Assembly: GCF_003052265.1 (NCBI RefSeq)
Contig: NZ_QANS01000001.1
Span: 806,384-870,383 of the forward strand
Direction of reading: 5' to 3'
Origin: Stenotrophobium rhamnosiphilum
GTDB taxonomy: Bacteria > Pseudomonadota > Gammaproteobacteria > Nevskiales > Nevskiaceae
DNA: 64,000 nt
Below are positions 51,791 through 60,947 of the stretch, in pieces (position 1 is the stretch's first letter; the number at the start of each line of letters is the position of its first letter). Both the position numbers and the translations under genes were made by a program. Under the pieces are notes generated by a model. The model had not been told where the DNA came from. It ran no database searches and saw nothing but the letters and a program-made list of their open reading frames with translations.

Positions 51791-52812
51791 TGTCGTATCC
51801 GATTACGGATCAGAATGTCTTTTACGACGAGTCGCCGCTGGTAACGCTCGTAGCCTGTGTACTTGGCGGCACATTTCGACGATTTAGGGCCGTAACAAAA
51901 GCCACTCGGCATGAAGTACGTTTTTGTATCTGTGAAGTGATCTAAGGCATCGCCGCGAACGATGATGCCGGCGCGTATTGAAATGACTTTGCGCCAATCA
52001 CTGATTGCGCTGGCTTTCTGATAGCTATCAACAACGAGATCGTTGTCGCTATCAATGCCGTATTCGAATTGCATCTGTTCGACGTTATCAACCAAAGCAA
52101 CTTGCGAAACGCCACCGTCTGTTTGCAGTTGCAATGAAACCAGTGTTGGAACGGGCTTTCCATTGTCGTCAGATTTTGAGCAAGCATTGCCTGCTTTAAC
52201 GCTGCAAGGACGTAGAAACAAAAGCTGAAAATCGTATTCGTAGTTGAATACACCGTCGCCGCTGGGGATGTGACTATCGGCATCGCTATGCATCTCGCCT
52301 TGATACAAATACCCATTGGCGCCAACGCGTGTGCGAACGTAGTGTCGCTTGGCATTTGTCGCTAATGCGACATCTTCAGGAGCAGTAAACGTCTTGGGAT
52401 CGACGTTTCGAATCGCAACCATGTCTGAATTAGCGACATAGTCATTCGCGCTCACGCAATCAATCGGTGGAGTTGCCGCGCCTTCGTATCCATGCAGGCC
52501 ATCGCGGACGTTGGCGATCCAATCGCTATTGCAGGTCTTGGCTGCGCTTGGGCCGTTGATCGCATGAGGGCCGATAGCAATAAGTTCTGGCTCTACGCCA
52601 CTCCAGAAATCCGCCGAACGAAGAATCTGCGACAGATGGTTCATTGCATAACGAGTGTTTTCTTGCATTCGACCAGCGCTGTCTTGAACACGAAATCCTT
52701 GCTTGCTGCTGATAAAAATTGAGCTGGCGCCGGCGAGGATTAGCAGACCTAAGGTCATGGCAATCATGACCTCAATTAGAGAGAGGCCCATTTGTCTCGA
52801 ACTACAATTCAC
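51787..52812 (-). CDS. pilW: Minor pilin PilW (cluster 1)
   Basis: 341 residues from GTG 52812, chosen because it overlaps the pilV stop as GTGA and leaves a nine-residue leader (VNCSSRQMG) before LSLIEVMIAMTLGLLIL (Glu5). A TTG eight codons upstream is also open. GspJ-like core with SSKQGFRVQDSAGRMQENTRYAM, then a large globular domain with several Cys. Confidence 0.9.
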   Translation of the reverse strand: MNCSSRQMGLSLIEVMIAMTLGLLILAGASSIFISSKQGFRVQDSAGRMQENTRYAMNHLSQILRSADFWSGVEPELIAIGPHAINGPSAAKTCNSDWIANVRDGLHGYEGAATPPIDCVSANDYVANSDMVAIRNVDPKTFTAPEDVALATNAKRHYVRTRVGANGYLYQGEMHSDADSHIPSGDGVFNYEYDFQLLFLRPCSVKAGNACSKSDDNGKPVPTLVSLQLQTDGGVSQVALVDNVEQMQFEYGIDSDNDLVVDSYQKASAISDWRKVISIRAGIIVRGDALDHFTDTKTYFMPSGFCYGPKSSKCAAKYTGYERYQRRLVVKDILIRNRIRQ

Positions 52813-53366
52813 GGAACATAGGCCAAGCGAAAGCAAGCTAAATCAGACGCAGATTCCGGATTGCAATTTGAACCGGTTGCGCCATTTCGATGAGCGTCCC
52901 AGTAGATCGTGATTAGGCGTACTGAGGCTGCGCTGCAATTTGTATCTTTGCAGGTGATTGAGGTTTGGCCTGAGGGCAACATCGCCATCGGGCCGGGCGG
53001 AATTTTTGTATAGGGCTTGGCGCTGGTATCTGCAATCATCGAATGCCAAATCGCAAGATCCCAAGCGGCGAGTTCTGCCGGAGTGCAGCTTGCTTCTGAA
53101 CAATCCTTGCTGGGCGCTGTGGGGGCTTTTCCTTTTTCGTGTTGATACAAGCCAGCTAGCGTGGCTGTTCGATTCGCCCTAAGTTTTTCTAGCATGCTTT
53201 GTGCAAGCGTAGCGGCTTGCCCGTGCTGGTACGCGATGTACATATTGGCGGCCGAAGATGTTTGTAATCCGGCGACACCAAGTAAACCAACTGCAAGGAT
53301 GTTTGTTGCGACCAGAACTTCGATGAGTGATATCCCGATTTGCAGAGAACGAGACATCACGCGCAC
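52809..53366 (-). CDS. pilV: Minor pilin PilV (cluster 1)
   Basis: 185 residues. Leader ending SLQIG before ISLIEVLVATNILAVGLLGVAGLQ, a PilV/GspI-type N-terminus with Glu5. The GTG start at 53366 has AGGA in front; ATG 53357 would give an eight-residue leader. Globular domain contains Cys pairs (KDCSEASC, CKDTNC). Confidence 0.9.
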   Translation of the reverse strand: MRVMSRSLQIGISLIEVLVATNILAVGLLGVAGLQTSSAANMYIAYQHGQAATLAQSMLEKLRANRTATLAGLYQHEKGKAPTAPSKDCSEASCTPAELAAWDLAIWHSMIADTSAKPYTKIPPGPMAMLPSGQTSITCKDTNCSAASVRLITIYWDAHRNGATGSNCNPESASDLACFRLAYVP

Positions 53367-53368
53367 GA

Positions 53369-53911
53369 TTATTTGATCCTAGCCCGGCCGGCAAGACTCA
53401 CGACAACCTGCTTCTGAACATCTTCAGACTTGATTGTGAATGTGCCGCTGGTTGACGAACCATCTGCGCGATAGCTGAGAGTGTTGCCCCCGCTAAACGT
53501 AATCGTTTGGGCCATGCTGAATGGCGCTTCAATCCGAATGACCTTTTCACCTTCATCCAGCACCCGATTCGAATTGCTGTCAGCAAACATGATCGCGCAG
53601 TGATTCCAATCAAGCGCTGCTGATGCGCTGCAAGATTTTCCATCTCTGGACTTACATAAGGTAACTGGCTCGCGACGTTTGATGGCTTCACTGCGGGTGA
53701 GCATCAGCGTGCTAAGTAATGAATTGCTTTCTGAAACGATGCGATTGTTGCGGATTAAGCTGGCAAAGCTGGGGAGGGCGACGAGGGACAAAATTCCTGT
53801 AATCAGCAGCGCCGCAAGAAGCTCGATTAAGGAGAAGCCGCTATTTTTTAAGCGAGGCCTTGCTCGTACGGTTTCTGCTGAAAGAAAGATGTCGAAACGT
53901 TGATGCGGCAC
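53369..53911 (-). CDS. fimU: Minor pilin FimU/FimT, GspH-like (cluster 1)
   Basis: 180 residues from GTG 53911, which has GGAG seven bases upstream. The frame is open 32 codons further, but that would give an implausibly long leader. Leader ends RPRLKNSG before FSLIELLAALLITGIL (Glu5), then SLLSTLMLTRSEAIKRREPVTLCKS, a GspH/FimT signature. First gene of cluster 1, two bases before pilV. FimU or FimT cannot be separated by sequence alone; order favours FimU. Confidence 0.88.
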   Translation of the reverse strand: MPHQRFDIFLSAETVRARPRLKNSGFSLIELLAALLITGILSLVALPSFASLIRNNRIVSESNSLLSTLMLTRSEAIKRREPVTLCKSRDGKSCSASAALDWNHCAIMFADSNSNRVLDEGEKVIRIEAPFSMAQTITFSGGNTLSYRADGSSTSGTFTIKSEDVQKQVVVSLAGRARIK

Positions 53912-54144
53912 TATCACACTCCAGATTGAGCGTGCGGCCGACAGAGTTGTGAAGTTACTGGCCGCGCGATTTGCTTTCTGTTGGCAGATTATTCGCGCGC
54001 GAGGCAAATTTATGAGACGTGTTACCGCTGCTCATTGGATTTTTTTGCCTATATGCAAAAGTCCGCTCCGCTGTTTAGAGGAGCGATTTCGTCGCAGTTA
54101 ACGCATGGACGAGGATGTGGACTATTCGAAGATGGTGCTGATTT

Positions 54145-54176
54145 GTGCGGCGCTTAAATTTGAGTAAGCGCCGCAC
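54145..54176. terminator. Hairpin between the two minor-pilin operons
   Basis: Perfect 12-base arms GTGCGGCGCTTA / TAAGCGCCGCAC with an 8-base loop, 24 bases past the pilE stop of cluster 2. No U-tract follows on the operon strand, so it may be a rho-assisted or mRNA-stability stem rather than a classic terminator. The remaining bases of the 288-base spacer hold the promoter of cluster 1, not identified. Confidence 0.5.
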
Positions 54177-54199
54177 TTGCTGCTGAGTCTTTTTGTTCT

Positions 54200-54679
54200 T
54201 TAGTGCGGCCAGCAATCAGTTAGTGAGCCGGTTCCTGTTTTTCCACGTGAACCAGTTTGGTTAATGCTCAAGGTCCCGCACTTTGTATCGTTTTTCTGTT
54301 GCGCAGAGCCGTCCCTTGGCGTTGCGAGCAGTTTATAAGTTGATGTGGTGGTGACAGCAGTGGTATCGAGAGCGTAGTCGTAGTATTGGCCTGTATTCGC
54401 CGCGGTGGCGCAATCGAGTCCAGGTAGCACGATGTCTGTACCGGTACTGTCTTTGTCATATGCCATATTGGTCGCGTAGAAGCGTTCCATATAGTTTGCA
54501 TAGGTTGATAAGCAAGCCTCAGCTGCTGCACGTCGCGTTTTAGTGACGTGCTGCGTGTAAGAGGGCAGTGCGATTCCAACCAAGATGCTCACAACAAGCA
54601 TGACGATCACAAGCTCGATCAATGAAAATCCGGTGTTGCGACGTTTATGCATATGCATTCTCTGAATGTGTGAGGTCAT
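54200..54679 (-). CDS. pilE: Type IV pilin-like protein PilE (cluster 2)
   Basis: 159 residues from ATG 54679, which overlaps the pilY1 stop as TAATG. Leader MTSHIQRMHMHKRRNTG before FSLIELVIVMLVVSILVGIALPSY (Glu5), then HVTKTRRAAAEACLSTYANYMERFY, a typical PilE/PilA-like start of the globular domain. C-terminal Cys pair (TKCGTL...TDCW) forms the predicted D-loop. Last gene of cluster 2. Confidence 0.9.
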   Translation of the reverse strand: MTSHIQRMHMHKRRNTGFSLIELVIVMLVVSILVGIALPSYTQHVTKTRRAAAEACLSTYANYMERFYATNMAYDKDSTGTDIVLPGLDCATAANTGQYYDYALDTTAVTTTSTYKLLATPRDGSAQQKNDTKCGTLSINQTGSRGKTGTGSLTDCWPH

Positions 54680-57600
54680 TAGTGCGTAACCAATTCGCGC
54701 CATGACAATCGGGCAACTGCTCCAACCGTGCCTGCAGTATCGATACTACTGATCGTGCCGTTATCGAAGCTGGTTAGCATCGTGTTGCCAACGAAAATCG
54801 GATTGTTGGCTACTGAGCCGAAACCGATACCTGCTGCCGCAATGCCGTCGATCTTATCGCCTGAGTTAAATAGCTGATCGCTATTGAGATCAAAGAAAGC
54901 AGCTAATGGGTTTCCGCCCGTAAAAGGATTCAGCGCCATGATCCAGCCTGAACCTGAAGGGTTGCACGCATCGCTGACGATAGGTACGCGAGAAGTGCCG
55001 AGCAGCAAACTGCCTTGGAACTGATTCGGCGTAACCATGCGCTCACCTTGTGCGGTTGACGGTGGCTTCACGAGATCAAGGAACCAGCCAGATTTTCCAA
55101 CCATGTCGCCATCTGTTGGAACAGTCACGGTTCTAGCAGCCAGCGTGCTTGAAGTAGCATCCCGTTGGGCAGTAATACTTCGCGGTACAAGGGCATTGCT
55201 GGAGCTGGATGTTCGATTGCCAGTCCACGCCGCCAAGTTGGGGACGAGCGTACTGTCTGCGCTCTTTACGATGATGCCGTACCAGGTTTGTACATCTCTG
55301 TTATCAAGATCGGTTTGCGTAAAGTACTGGCCAGTGCCGAAGAATAGCCAGAGATTGCCGGTTTTTGGATCTTTGCCTGCCAACAGGCCAGCGGTGATCG
55401 GCTGCGCTTTAGTTCCGTCAGTGGCAGAGAAGATCAAGCTACCTGTGCTACTCGGCGTGGCGGCCAAAGTCGTCTCATCATAAAGGCTGAATGACCAAAC
55501 CTTGCCTTTGAGATCACCTGCGTAGGCGATCGTACTGATGTTGTTGGCCAGTGTGCCGATCCAAGCCACGGGTGCGGCGAGTCCGTTATCGGTCGTGGTA
55601 CTTGTTGTATGAACGGTTAATGCGCCACTCATCAGGTCGAACTGAAGCATCGCTGCTTTGTTTTGAGCGCTGTTGTAACCGTTGCCTGTGAGAACAGACC
55701 AAGTGCCGTTGGCAGTTTGTGCGATTACAGGTTGACCGGTGATTTGGCCGATGTAACCGCTGTTGGTGAGCCCGTCAGCGGCGGAACGTTCCCATAAGAA
55801 TATAGGTGCCGTCGCATCTGTGATATCGAGTGCATAAAGTGTTTTAGCAGGGCCGCGTCCCGTACTGCCGACCAGTACCGTACGCCATGCTGCTGTAGTG
55901 CCAGACGGTAAGGTGGTGTAAACATCCGCAACGGTCATTTCACCGTCGTTATAAAGCTGATGGGGAACTGCAGTACCGCCGTAGTTGGGATTGGAAAGAT
56001 CGCTAAGACCGCTGGTGATTACCGAGCCAGGAAGATAAGCAAATACTTCCGCCCCGTCGGTGGTCTGGAAGGCATGCAACATGCCGTCATTCGCTGCAAC
56101 CCAGATGACGGGCGCGCGTGAAACCTTGTCGGCTGCAAATGTTGGATAGCTGCTGGATCCATTAAATGTTTTGCCATAGAACAGATTCGGGTTCGGGGCT
56201 CCAACATAAACCGGCTGCGAGTTGATGATGTCGCCGAGTGGACTGCTGCGCTGGCGGAGCGTGCCTCCAGCATGATTTGTTTCCAACGATGAATCGCCAC
56301 GCAAATAATTGATGATGTTCTGGCGCGCAACCGTCGTAGCGCCTAGCGCGCTTTTCTGGGCTGTCGACAAACTGTCGGGATCCGAGAACGCGACGTACTT
56401 GGTGGCGCTGGTTGTTCCACTAGGGTTGTACGTCATGATATTTCGACTGGCCGCTGATGGCATTGCCGTTGAGGCGGACCATGTCGCAGATGTCGCAATA
56501 GCACCGGTGGTTGGATCGACGTTGTATGCCTTCAGATCGCCGTTCCATTTACGCGTGTAGTACAGGGCTTGATACGTCACCGTGCCAACTCCCAGCTTGG
56601 TGCTGTTAGCTGCAAGGCTGGCACCCGTACCGACACGTGTCTGAACGCGATTAATCGCATCAGCAATGCCATCGGCGAAAGCTTTTGGACTGGTTGCCGA
56701 ATAGAATCCTCCGCGTCCGTTGACGCCGGCATGTGCCAAGTCTGCGATGTTGTTGATGCTGTTCGAAGCCGGCGCAGGCCATGCGAAATCCGTCGGAATA
56801 TTGCTGTTTACGACAGTGCCGGTCGAACTATCGGCGCCGTTAGCCCAGACAAAAATCTGATCGATTGTCGTGCCCACTGGCGTGATGTTTTTCGGTACGA
56901 AACCCAGACCCAGCGTGAAGGTAGTCATGTGTTGCCAGAACGCAGGGTCTGCCGAACCGGTGGGTACTTCATTGTCCAAGGTGGGCTGCAAGTCGGTCGC
57001 CCAATACTTCAACGCGACATCGGCCAGGGTATTGCTGGTGCTGTCTTTAAAGGGGGCTACGGCCACATACGTGTAGTCCTGGCCGTTGGGGCCGGTGACT
57101 TGAGTGCCAGCAGTGTTGTCAACATTACCTGGGCTAGGCGGCGTCGGGTCATTCCAGAAACCGTCCGTTGTCGCGATGGCGTATGACTGACGGCACGCAA
57201 GTTTGGTCGTGTCGGTGCTTGAGTTCTGCCACGGACCATTCTGCGAGTAATACTGACCCAGCGCATTCAGAGCGCTACGCAAAGCGGTACCACCAGTGAC
57301 GGTTTCTTTGGTTACCCAGTTCCAGAAGCTGGCGCGCGTGGTTCCTGTTTGTCCCTTGGCGCAAGGGCTGGTTGTACTGGTTACGCAGCTGTTATCGAAT
57401 GCAGCTACGTTTGAAACACTGACACCGCCGTTGGTGTACGGAGTGCCGGGCAAAAGCGTGTTCTTGTTGCCGTTGATCGATGCGAATCCTAAACGCGAAC
57501 TCGGATCAAGCTTGTCGAACGCAGAGGTCAAGCCGCTCTTTGCAGTCAGGATACGGCTGCGGTAATACGAGAACCAGTTAGCGACGTTTTGTCCAGCCTT

Positions 57601-60387
57601 GACTCCAGCAGGTGCGGAGACTCCGGAGACATCGTTTTCGTCGACGCAGTTGGTGCTGCTATGCGGGATATTCACACAGCCCTGTGCCGCCGAAGCAACG
57701 TAGTAAGTGACATACGGTCCCGTGGCCGGGCCAGTTGAATACTGGAAGAAATTTTTGGTCGCCGTGCCCGTTACCGTGCATTGACCCGTGGTGCTGCTAA
57801 AGGTCCCTGAACTGCACGATGCGGCTACCGTGGTGTAGCCGGCGCACTGATAGGTAGGTGCCGCTGAGGTGCCTGTATTCGTCAGCGAATATCCGCTGGT
57901 GCTACAAGCCGGAGTCGGTGGCACCACCACACAGAGGCCGGTACTGGCGCTATACGTACCAGGCGAGCAAGTAGGCGTGGCAGTAACTGGCTTAGAACAT
58001 ACAAGCGTCGTGCCGCTGCCGGTTCCCGTATAACCGGCGGGGCAGTTGGTGGGAGTAGGGGTGAATGAGCAAACACCTGCCGTGGAGTTGTAGCCGTAGC
58101 TCGTCGGTGAACAAGCCGGAGTACCGGTTTTCTGGCACTGATAGTTGGGCGATGCTGAAGTGCCGGTATTGATCACCACAAGTCCGGCGGCGCAGGTCGG
58201 AGCAGGCGGAGTTACCGTACAAGTGCCTGTGCTGGAGGCATAGGTGCCGAGCGAGCAGGTCGGCGTCCCAGTTGACTGACACTGAAAGTTGGGCGACGAC
58301 GCAGGGCCAATGTTGCCGAGCGTACCGCTGCTGCAGGTCGGGGCCGGTGGCGTCAATGTGCACGTACCGGATGAGGACGTAAACGCGCCCAAGGAACAGT
58401 TTGGCGCGGCGGATGCATTACACGTAAATATCGTTGAACCGCTGAATTTGCCTATCGAAGTTCCGCTAGGGCAAGTTGGCGCGGGTGGCGTGACCGTGCA
58501 TGTGCCTGAGGAGGCAGTGAACGTGCCGGTCGAGCAGCTTGGGTTGGCATTACATGTAAATACCGTTGCTCCGCTGACTTGGCCTAAAGAAGTTCCGCTG
58601 GGGCAAGTTGGGGCGGGTGGCGTGACCGCGCACGTGCCTGAGGAGGCAGTGAACGTGCCGCTCGAGCAGGTTGGGGCAGCGGTGGCATTACAGGTAAAGA
58701 TGCTTGCGCCACTGAATTTGTTTCGATTTGTTCCTGAAGGGCAGGTGCGAGTGCCACCGGCGGTGCAACTATCTGCCGTGTTGTTGTAGCTGCCGCTGGG
58801 GACGCAAGTTGGATTGGAATTGCAATTGAATGCGCTTGCCCCCGTGGGTTTGGACAGCGATGTTCCACTGGTGGAGCAAGTCGGTGTTGGTGGCGTTACT
58901 GTGCACGTCCCTGACGACGCCGTGTAAGTTCCGGACGAGCAAGTTGCTGTGGAGTTGCAATTAAAGTTGCTCGCCCCCGTGGGTTTGGACAGCGAGGTTC
59001 CAGAAGGGCAAGTCGGCGTAGGTGGCGTTACCGTGCACGTACCTGTTGACGCAGCGTAGGTTCCAGACGGGCAAGTTGGCGTGGAGTTGCAATTAAATGC
59101 ACTGGCGCCAGTGGGCTTGGACAACGATGTTCCACTGGTGGTGCAAGTTGGTGTTGGTGGTGTCGCAGTACACGTGCCTAAAGCGGAATTGAAGGTGTAG
59201 CCCGTTGCGCAGGCAGGCGTAACAATTTTTTGGCACTGAAAATTGGATGCGCCAGACGTGTCTATATCTGCGAGCGAAAATCCACTGGCGCAGGCCGGGG
59301 TTGGCGGTGTTGCGGTACACAAGCCGGTAGTCGCATTAAAGGTATAACCCGTTGCGCAAGCCGGAGTAGTGGTTCTTTGGCACTGATAGTTGGGCGAAGA
59401 TGTAGTGCCTGTGTTCGTGAGCGCGAATCCGCTGCCGTAGGTTGTGGCGCAAGCAACGGTATTCAGTGTGCAGAAGCCCGGAATGACGGTGCCGTAAATA
59501 CCGCTAGATGGGCAGGTCGGATTGATAACCGCAGTTCCTGAGCAGGTCCTTGAAGATCCGGTCCCAGTGAGCGTGTAGCCGGTACCGCAGGTAGGTGTTG
59601 GGGGTATCACCACACATGTGCCGGTGGCTGAGTCGTACGTACCGGACGAACAGGTCGGCGTTGCCGTGCCGTACAGTCCGCACTGATAGTTGGGCGATGC
59701 ATAGCTGCCCAGATTGATCATCGTGTATCCACTCGAGCATGTGGCCGAGATTGCCGCGGTGGAAGTTGAAAAAGCGACGTTGCTTTGTCCTAGGTTGTTG
59801 TTATTGAACTCGGTCTCGTAAGCGGCGGTGTAGGTGTAGTTGTTTTGTCCGCCGACGGCGACGCTAAACGTCGATGTAGTGGCGTAGGTCGTTATGTTTA
59901 CTGTTGTAGCGGTGTTGATGAAACCATCGGCGTATGCGCCGGTGAGGCTTGGCGAATTAGGATATGAAGTGCCATCGACCTTGATAGGCGCTGTGTAGGT
60001 GACGGCCGGGTTGTAGTACACGCCATTGTTGAGCGTGTTAGTCAGCGCATCATTGTTGGATTGGACGTTGATGTTGCCACTGCTATCGCAGGAGACTCCA
60101 CTCACATTCCTCGTGGTTCCGGTGCAGAGGTCGGGCATGAAATTCCATGCCATAGACCCAGAGTCGTCGAGCAGCAGGACGATATTGGGTGCAATAGGCG
60201 ACTGCGCCGTCAAAGGGTTTTGGTCAATTGTCACCGCGCTCTGCGCGCTTGGCAGCAAGCAAGCGCTGCACAGCGTGAGCAATGCCACCAAAAAATTCTT
60301 GAAGCGCGTGTGAGTCAATGATGTCAGTGCCACGTTTTTCATGGATTTTCTCGACCACGTGCTGCTGCTTGTATCTGGGATATTCAT
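54679..60387 (-). CDS. pilY1: Giant PilY1 pilus-tip adhesin with Cys-rich repeats inserted in its vWA domain
   Basis: 1,902 residues from ATG 60387 (ATG 60342, 15 codons in, gives a more usual signal peptide). Signal to about residue 50 (LPSAQSA). The vWA domain opens with IVLLLDDSGSMAWNF, MIDAS D74-x-S76-x-S78. It is then interrupted by residues about 217-872, a Thr/Pro/Ser/Gly-rich tandem repeat with about 56 cysteines (CxSGTY...GTCTVTPPTPTC). The vWA fold resumes at NWFSYYRSRILTAKSGL (about 937), with the MIDAS Thr in TGGTALRSAL (1034) and Asp in IATTDGFWND (1075). The PilC/PilY beta-propeller follows (LGDIINSQPVYVG, WVAANDGMLHAFQTTDG). A calcium loop DLNSDQLFNSGDKID is at 1833-1847. PilY1 proteins act at the pilus tip in adhesion, calcium-controlled retraction and surface sensing. 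The insertion is the odd part. Confidence 0.93.
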   Translation of the reverse strand: MNIPDTSSSTWSRKSMKNVALTSLTHTRFKNFLVALLTLCSACLLPSAQSAVTIDQNPLTAQSPIAPNIVLLLDDSGSMAWNFMPDLCTGTTRNVSGVSCDSSGNINVQSNNDALTNTLNNGVYYNPAVTYTAPIKVDGTSYPNSPSLTGAYADGFINTATTVNITTYATTSTFSVAVGGQNNYTYTAAYETEFNNNNLGQSNVAFSTSTAAISATCSSGYTMINLGSYASPNYQCGLYGTATPTCSSGTYDSATGTCVVIPPTPTCGTGYTLTGTGSSRTCSGTAVINPTCPSSGIYGTVIPGFCTLNTVACATTYGSGFALTNTGTTSSPNYQCQRTTTPACATGYTFNATTGLCTATPPTPACASGFSLADIDTSGASNFQCQKIVTPACATGYTFNSALGTCTATPPTPTCTTSGTSLSKPTGASAFNCNSTPTCPSGTYAASTGTCTVTPPTPTCPSGTSLSKPTGASNFNCNSTATCSSGTYTASSGTCTVTPPTPTCSTSGTSLSKPTGASAFNCNSNPTCVPSGSYNNTADSCTAGGTRTCPSGTNRNKFSGASIFTCNATAAPTCSSGTFTASSGTCAVTPPAPTCPSGTSLGQVSGATVFTCNANPSCSTGTFTASSGTCTVTPPAPTCPSGTSIGKFSGSTIFTCNASAAPNCSLGAFTSSSGTCTLTPPAPTCSSGTLGNIGPASSPNFQCQSTGTPTCSLGTYASSTGTCTVTPPAPTCAAGLVVINTGTSASPNYQCQKTGTPACSPTSYGYNSTAGVCSFTPTPTNCPAGYTGTGSGTTLVCSKPVTATPTCSPGTYSASTGLCVVVPPTPACSTSGYSLTNTGTSAAPTYQCAGYTTVAASCSSGTFSSTTGQCTVTGTATKNFFQYSTGPATGPYVTYYVASAAQGCVNIPHSSTNCVDENDVSGVSAPAGVKAGQNVANWFSYYRSRILTAKSGLTSAFDKLDPSSRLGFASINGNKNTLLPGTPYTNGGVSVSNVAAFDNSCVTSTTSPCAKGQTGTTRASFWNWVTKETVTGGTALRSALNALGQYYSQNGPWQNSSTDTTKLACRQSYAIATTDGFWNDPTPPSPGNVDNTAGTQVTGPNGQDYTYVAVAPFKDSTSNTLADVALKYWATDLQPTLDNEVPTGSADPAFWQHMTTFTLGLGFVPKNITPVGTTIDQIFVWANGADSSTGTVVNSNIPTDFAWPAPASNSINNIADLAHAGVNGRGGFYSATSPKAFADGIADAINRVQTRVGTGASLAANSTKLGVGTVTYQALYYTRKWNGDLKAYNVDPTTGAIATSATWSASTAMPSAASRNIMTYNPSGTTSATKYVAFSDPDSLSTAQKSALGATTVARQNIINYLRGDSSLETNHAGGTLRQRSSPLGDIINSQPVYVGAPNPNLFYGKTFNGSSSYPTFAADKVSRAPVIWVAANDGMLHAFQTTDGAEVFAYLPGSVITSGLSDLSNPNYGGTAVPHQLYNDGEMTVADVYTTLPSGTTAAWRTVLVGSTGRGPAKTLYALDITDATAPIFLWERSAADGLTNSGYIGQITGQPVIAQTANGTWSVLTGNGYNSAQNKAAMLQFDLMSGALTVHTTSTTTDNGLAAPVAWIGTLANNISTIAYAGDLKGKVWSFSLYDETTLAATPSSTGSLIFSATDGTKAQPITAGLLAGKDPKTGNLWLFFGTGQYFTQTDLDNRDVQTWYGIIVKSADSTLVPNLAAWTGNRTSSSSNALVPRSITAQRDATSSTLAARTVTVPTDGDMVGKSGWFLDLVKPPSTAQGERMVTPNQFQGSLLLGTSRVPIVSDACNPSGSGWIMALNPFTGGNPLAAFFDLNSDQLFNSGDKIDGIAAAGIGFGSVANNPIFVGNTMLTSFDNGTISSIDTAGTVGAVARLSWRELVTH
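57772..59739 (-). repeat. Coding tandem repeat (about 43-codon unit) inside pilY1
   Basis: About 2 kb coding for roughly 14 imperfect units with Cys spacing near C-x11-C-x8-C-x16/17-C-x5. At DNA level neighbouring units at about 58490-58550 and 58618-58680 are nearly identical with a period near 129 bases, showing recent unit duplication. Outer units have diverged (Y/N-rich NTGTSASPNYQCQ variants). Expected to vary in copy number by slippage or recombination. Confidence 0.9.
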
Positions 60388-60397
60388 GTCTGCATGA

Positions 60398-60946
60398 CTA
60401 CTGCTTGTACATCGCTTGCAGGGTTACTACTGCACGATCATCAGTGGTATCGCTGCTGCGAGCGGTTATCCGGTAGTAAACCGCCGTAGTAGTGGCACCT
60501 TGTGCGCCGTACTGTGCAGCGTTTGCAGTTTGGCCAAAGCCTGTACTCGTGCTGGGATCAGGCCATGTGCCCAAGTTTTCGATGATGTACTGGGGCTGCG
60601 ATACCAATAAGGAAAAGCTGAATATGCTTGAGCCGACAGTGATGATGTTTGTCGAAGCTGTGCTGTCAGTAAACGGATTGCTTGGGCAAACAACGCCACC
60701 TGGCCCGCAATTTCGAATATTTGTGGTGCCGGCCGTGAGGGCTTGTGCCCCAGCAGTGAGTCCGGCTTCAGCAGATTGAAATGCAGTTTGACGATCATAG
60801 AAATTGGCCATGATCTTTTGCATGAGGGCCGTGCCGCGCATGGCGCCCAAGCCGAGCAAAGTAATCACGACCAACAAGATCAAGGCAAAAATCAGCGCGA
60901 TGCCGCGCTGTTGCGGAAGAGCGTTAGTGTTGTTTTGAAAGTTCAC
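60398..60946 (-). CDS. pilX: Minor pilin PilX (cluster 2)
   Basis: 182 residues, GTG start right after the pilW stop. Leader NALPQQRG before IALIFALILLVVITLLGLGAMRG; mature residue 5 is Phe, not Glu, again GspK/PilX-like. Then MANFYDRQTAFQSAEAGL, the PilX family motif. One Cys pair (NCGPGGVVC). Ten bases before pilY1. Confidence 0.9.
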   Translation of the reverse strand: MNFQNNTNALPQQRGIALIFALILLVVITLLGLGAMRGTALMQKIMANFYDRQTAFQSAEAGLTAGAQALTAGTTNIRNCGPGGVVCPSNPFTDSTASTNIITVGSSIFSFSLLVSQPQYIIENLGTWPDPSTSTGFGQTANAAQYGAQGATTTAVYYRITARSSDTTDDRAVVTLQAMYKQ

Positions 60947-60947
60947 G

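Noticed and set aside
53912..54007. Extension of cluster 1 fimU to an upstream start at 54007
   Set aside because: It would give a prepilin leader of 57 residues; GTG 53911 has a good ribosome-binding site and a normal leader.
54008..54199. A small gene between the two pilin operons
   Set aside because: No open frame with start, ribosome-binding site or pilin signature; only hairpins were seen.
58289..58789. 166-codon plus-strand frame inside the repeat region
   Set aside because: Repeat-driven shadow of pilY1 with Val/Pro/Gly-rich periodic sequence; no start site.
57772..59739. Repeats here looked at first like a CRISPR or minisatellite array
   Set aside because: The unit is a multiple of three, about 43 codons, and the frame stays open throughout a PilY1 gene; there are no spacer/repeat boundaries of CRISPR type.
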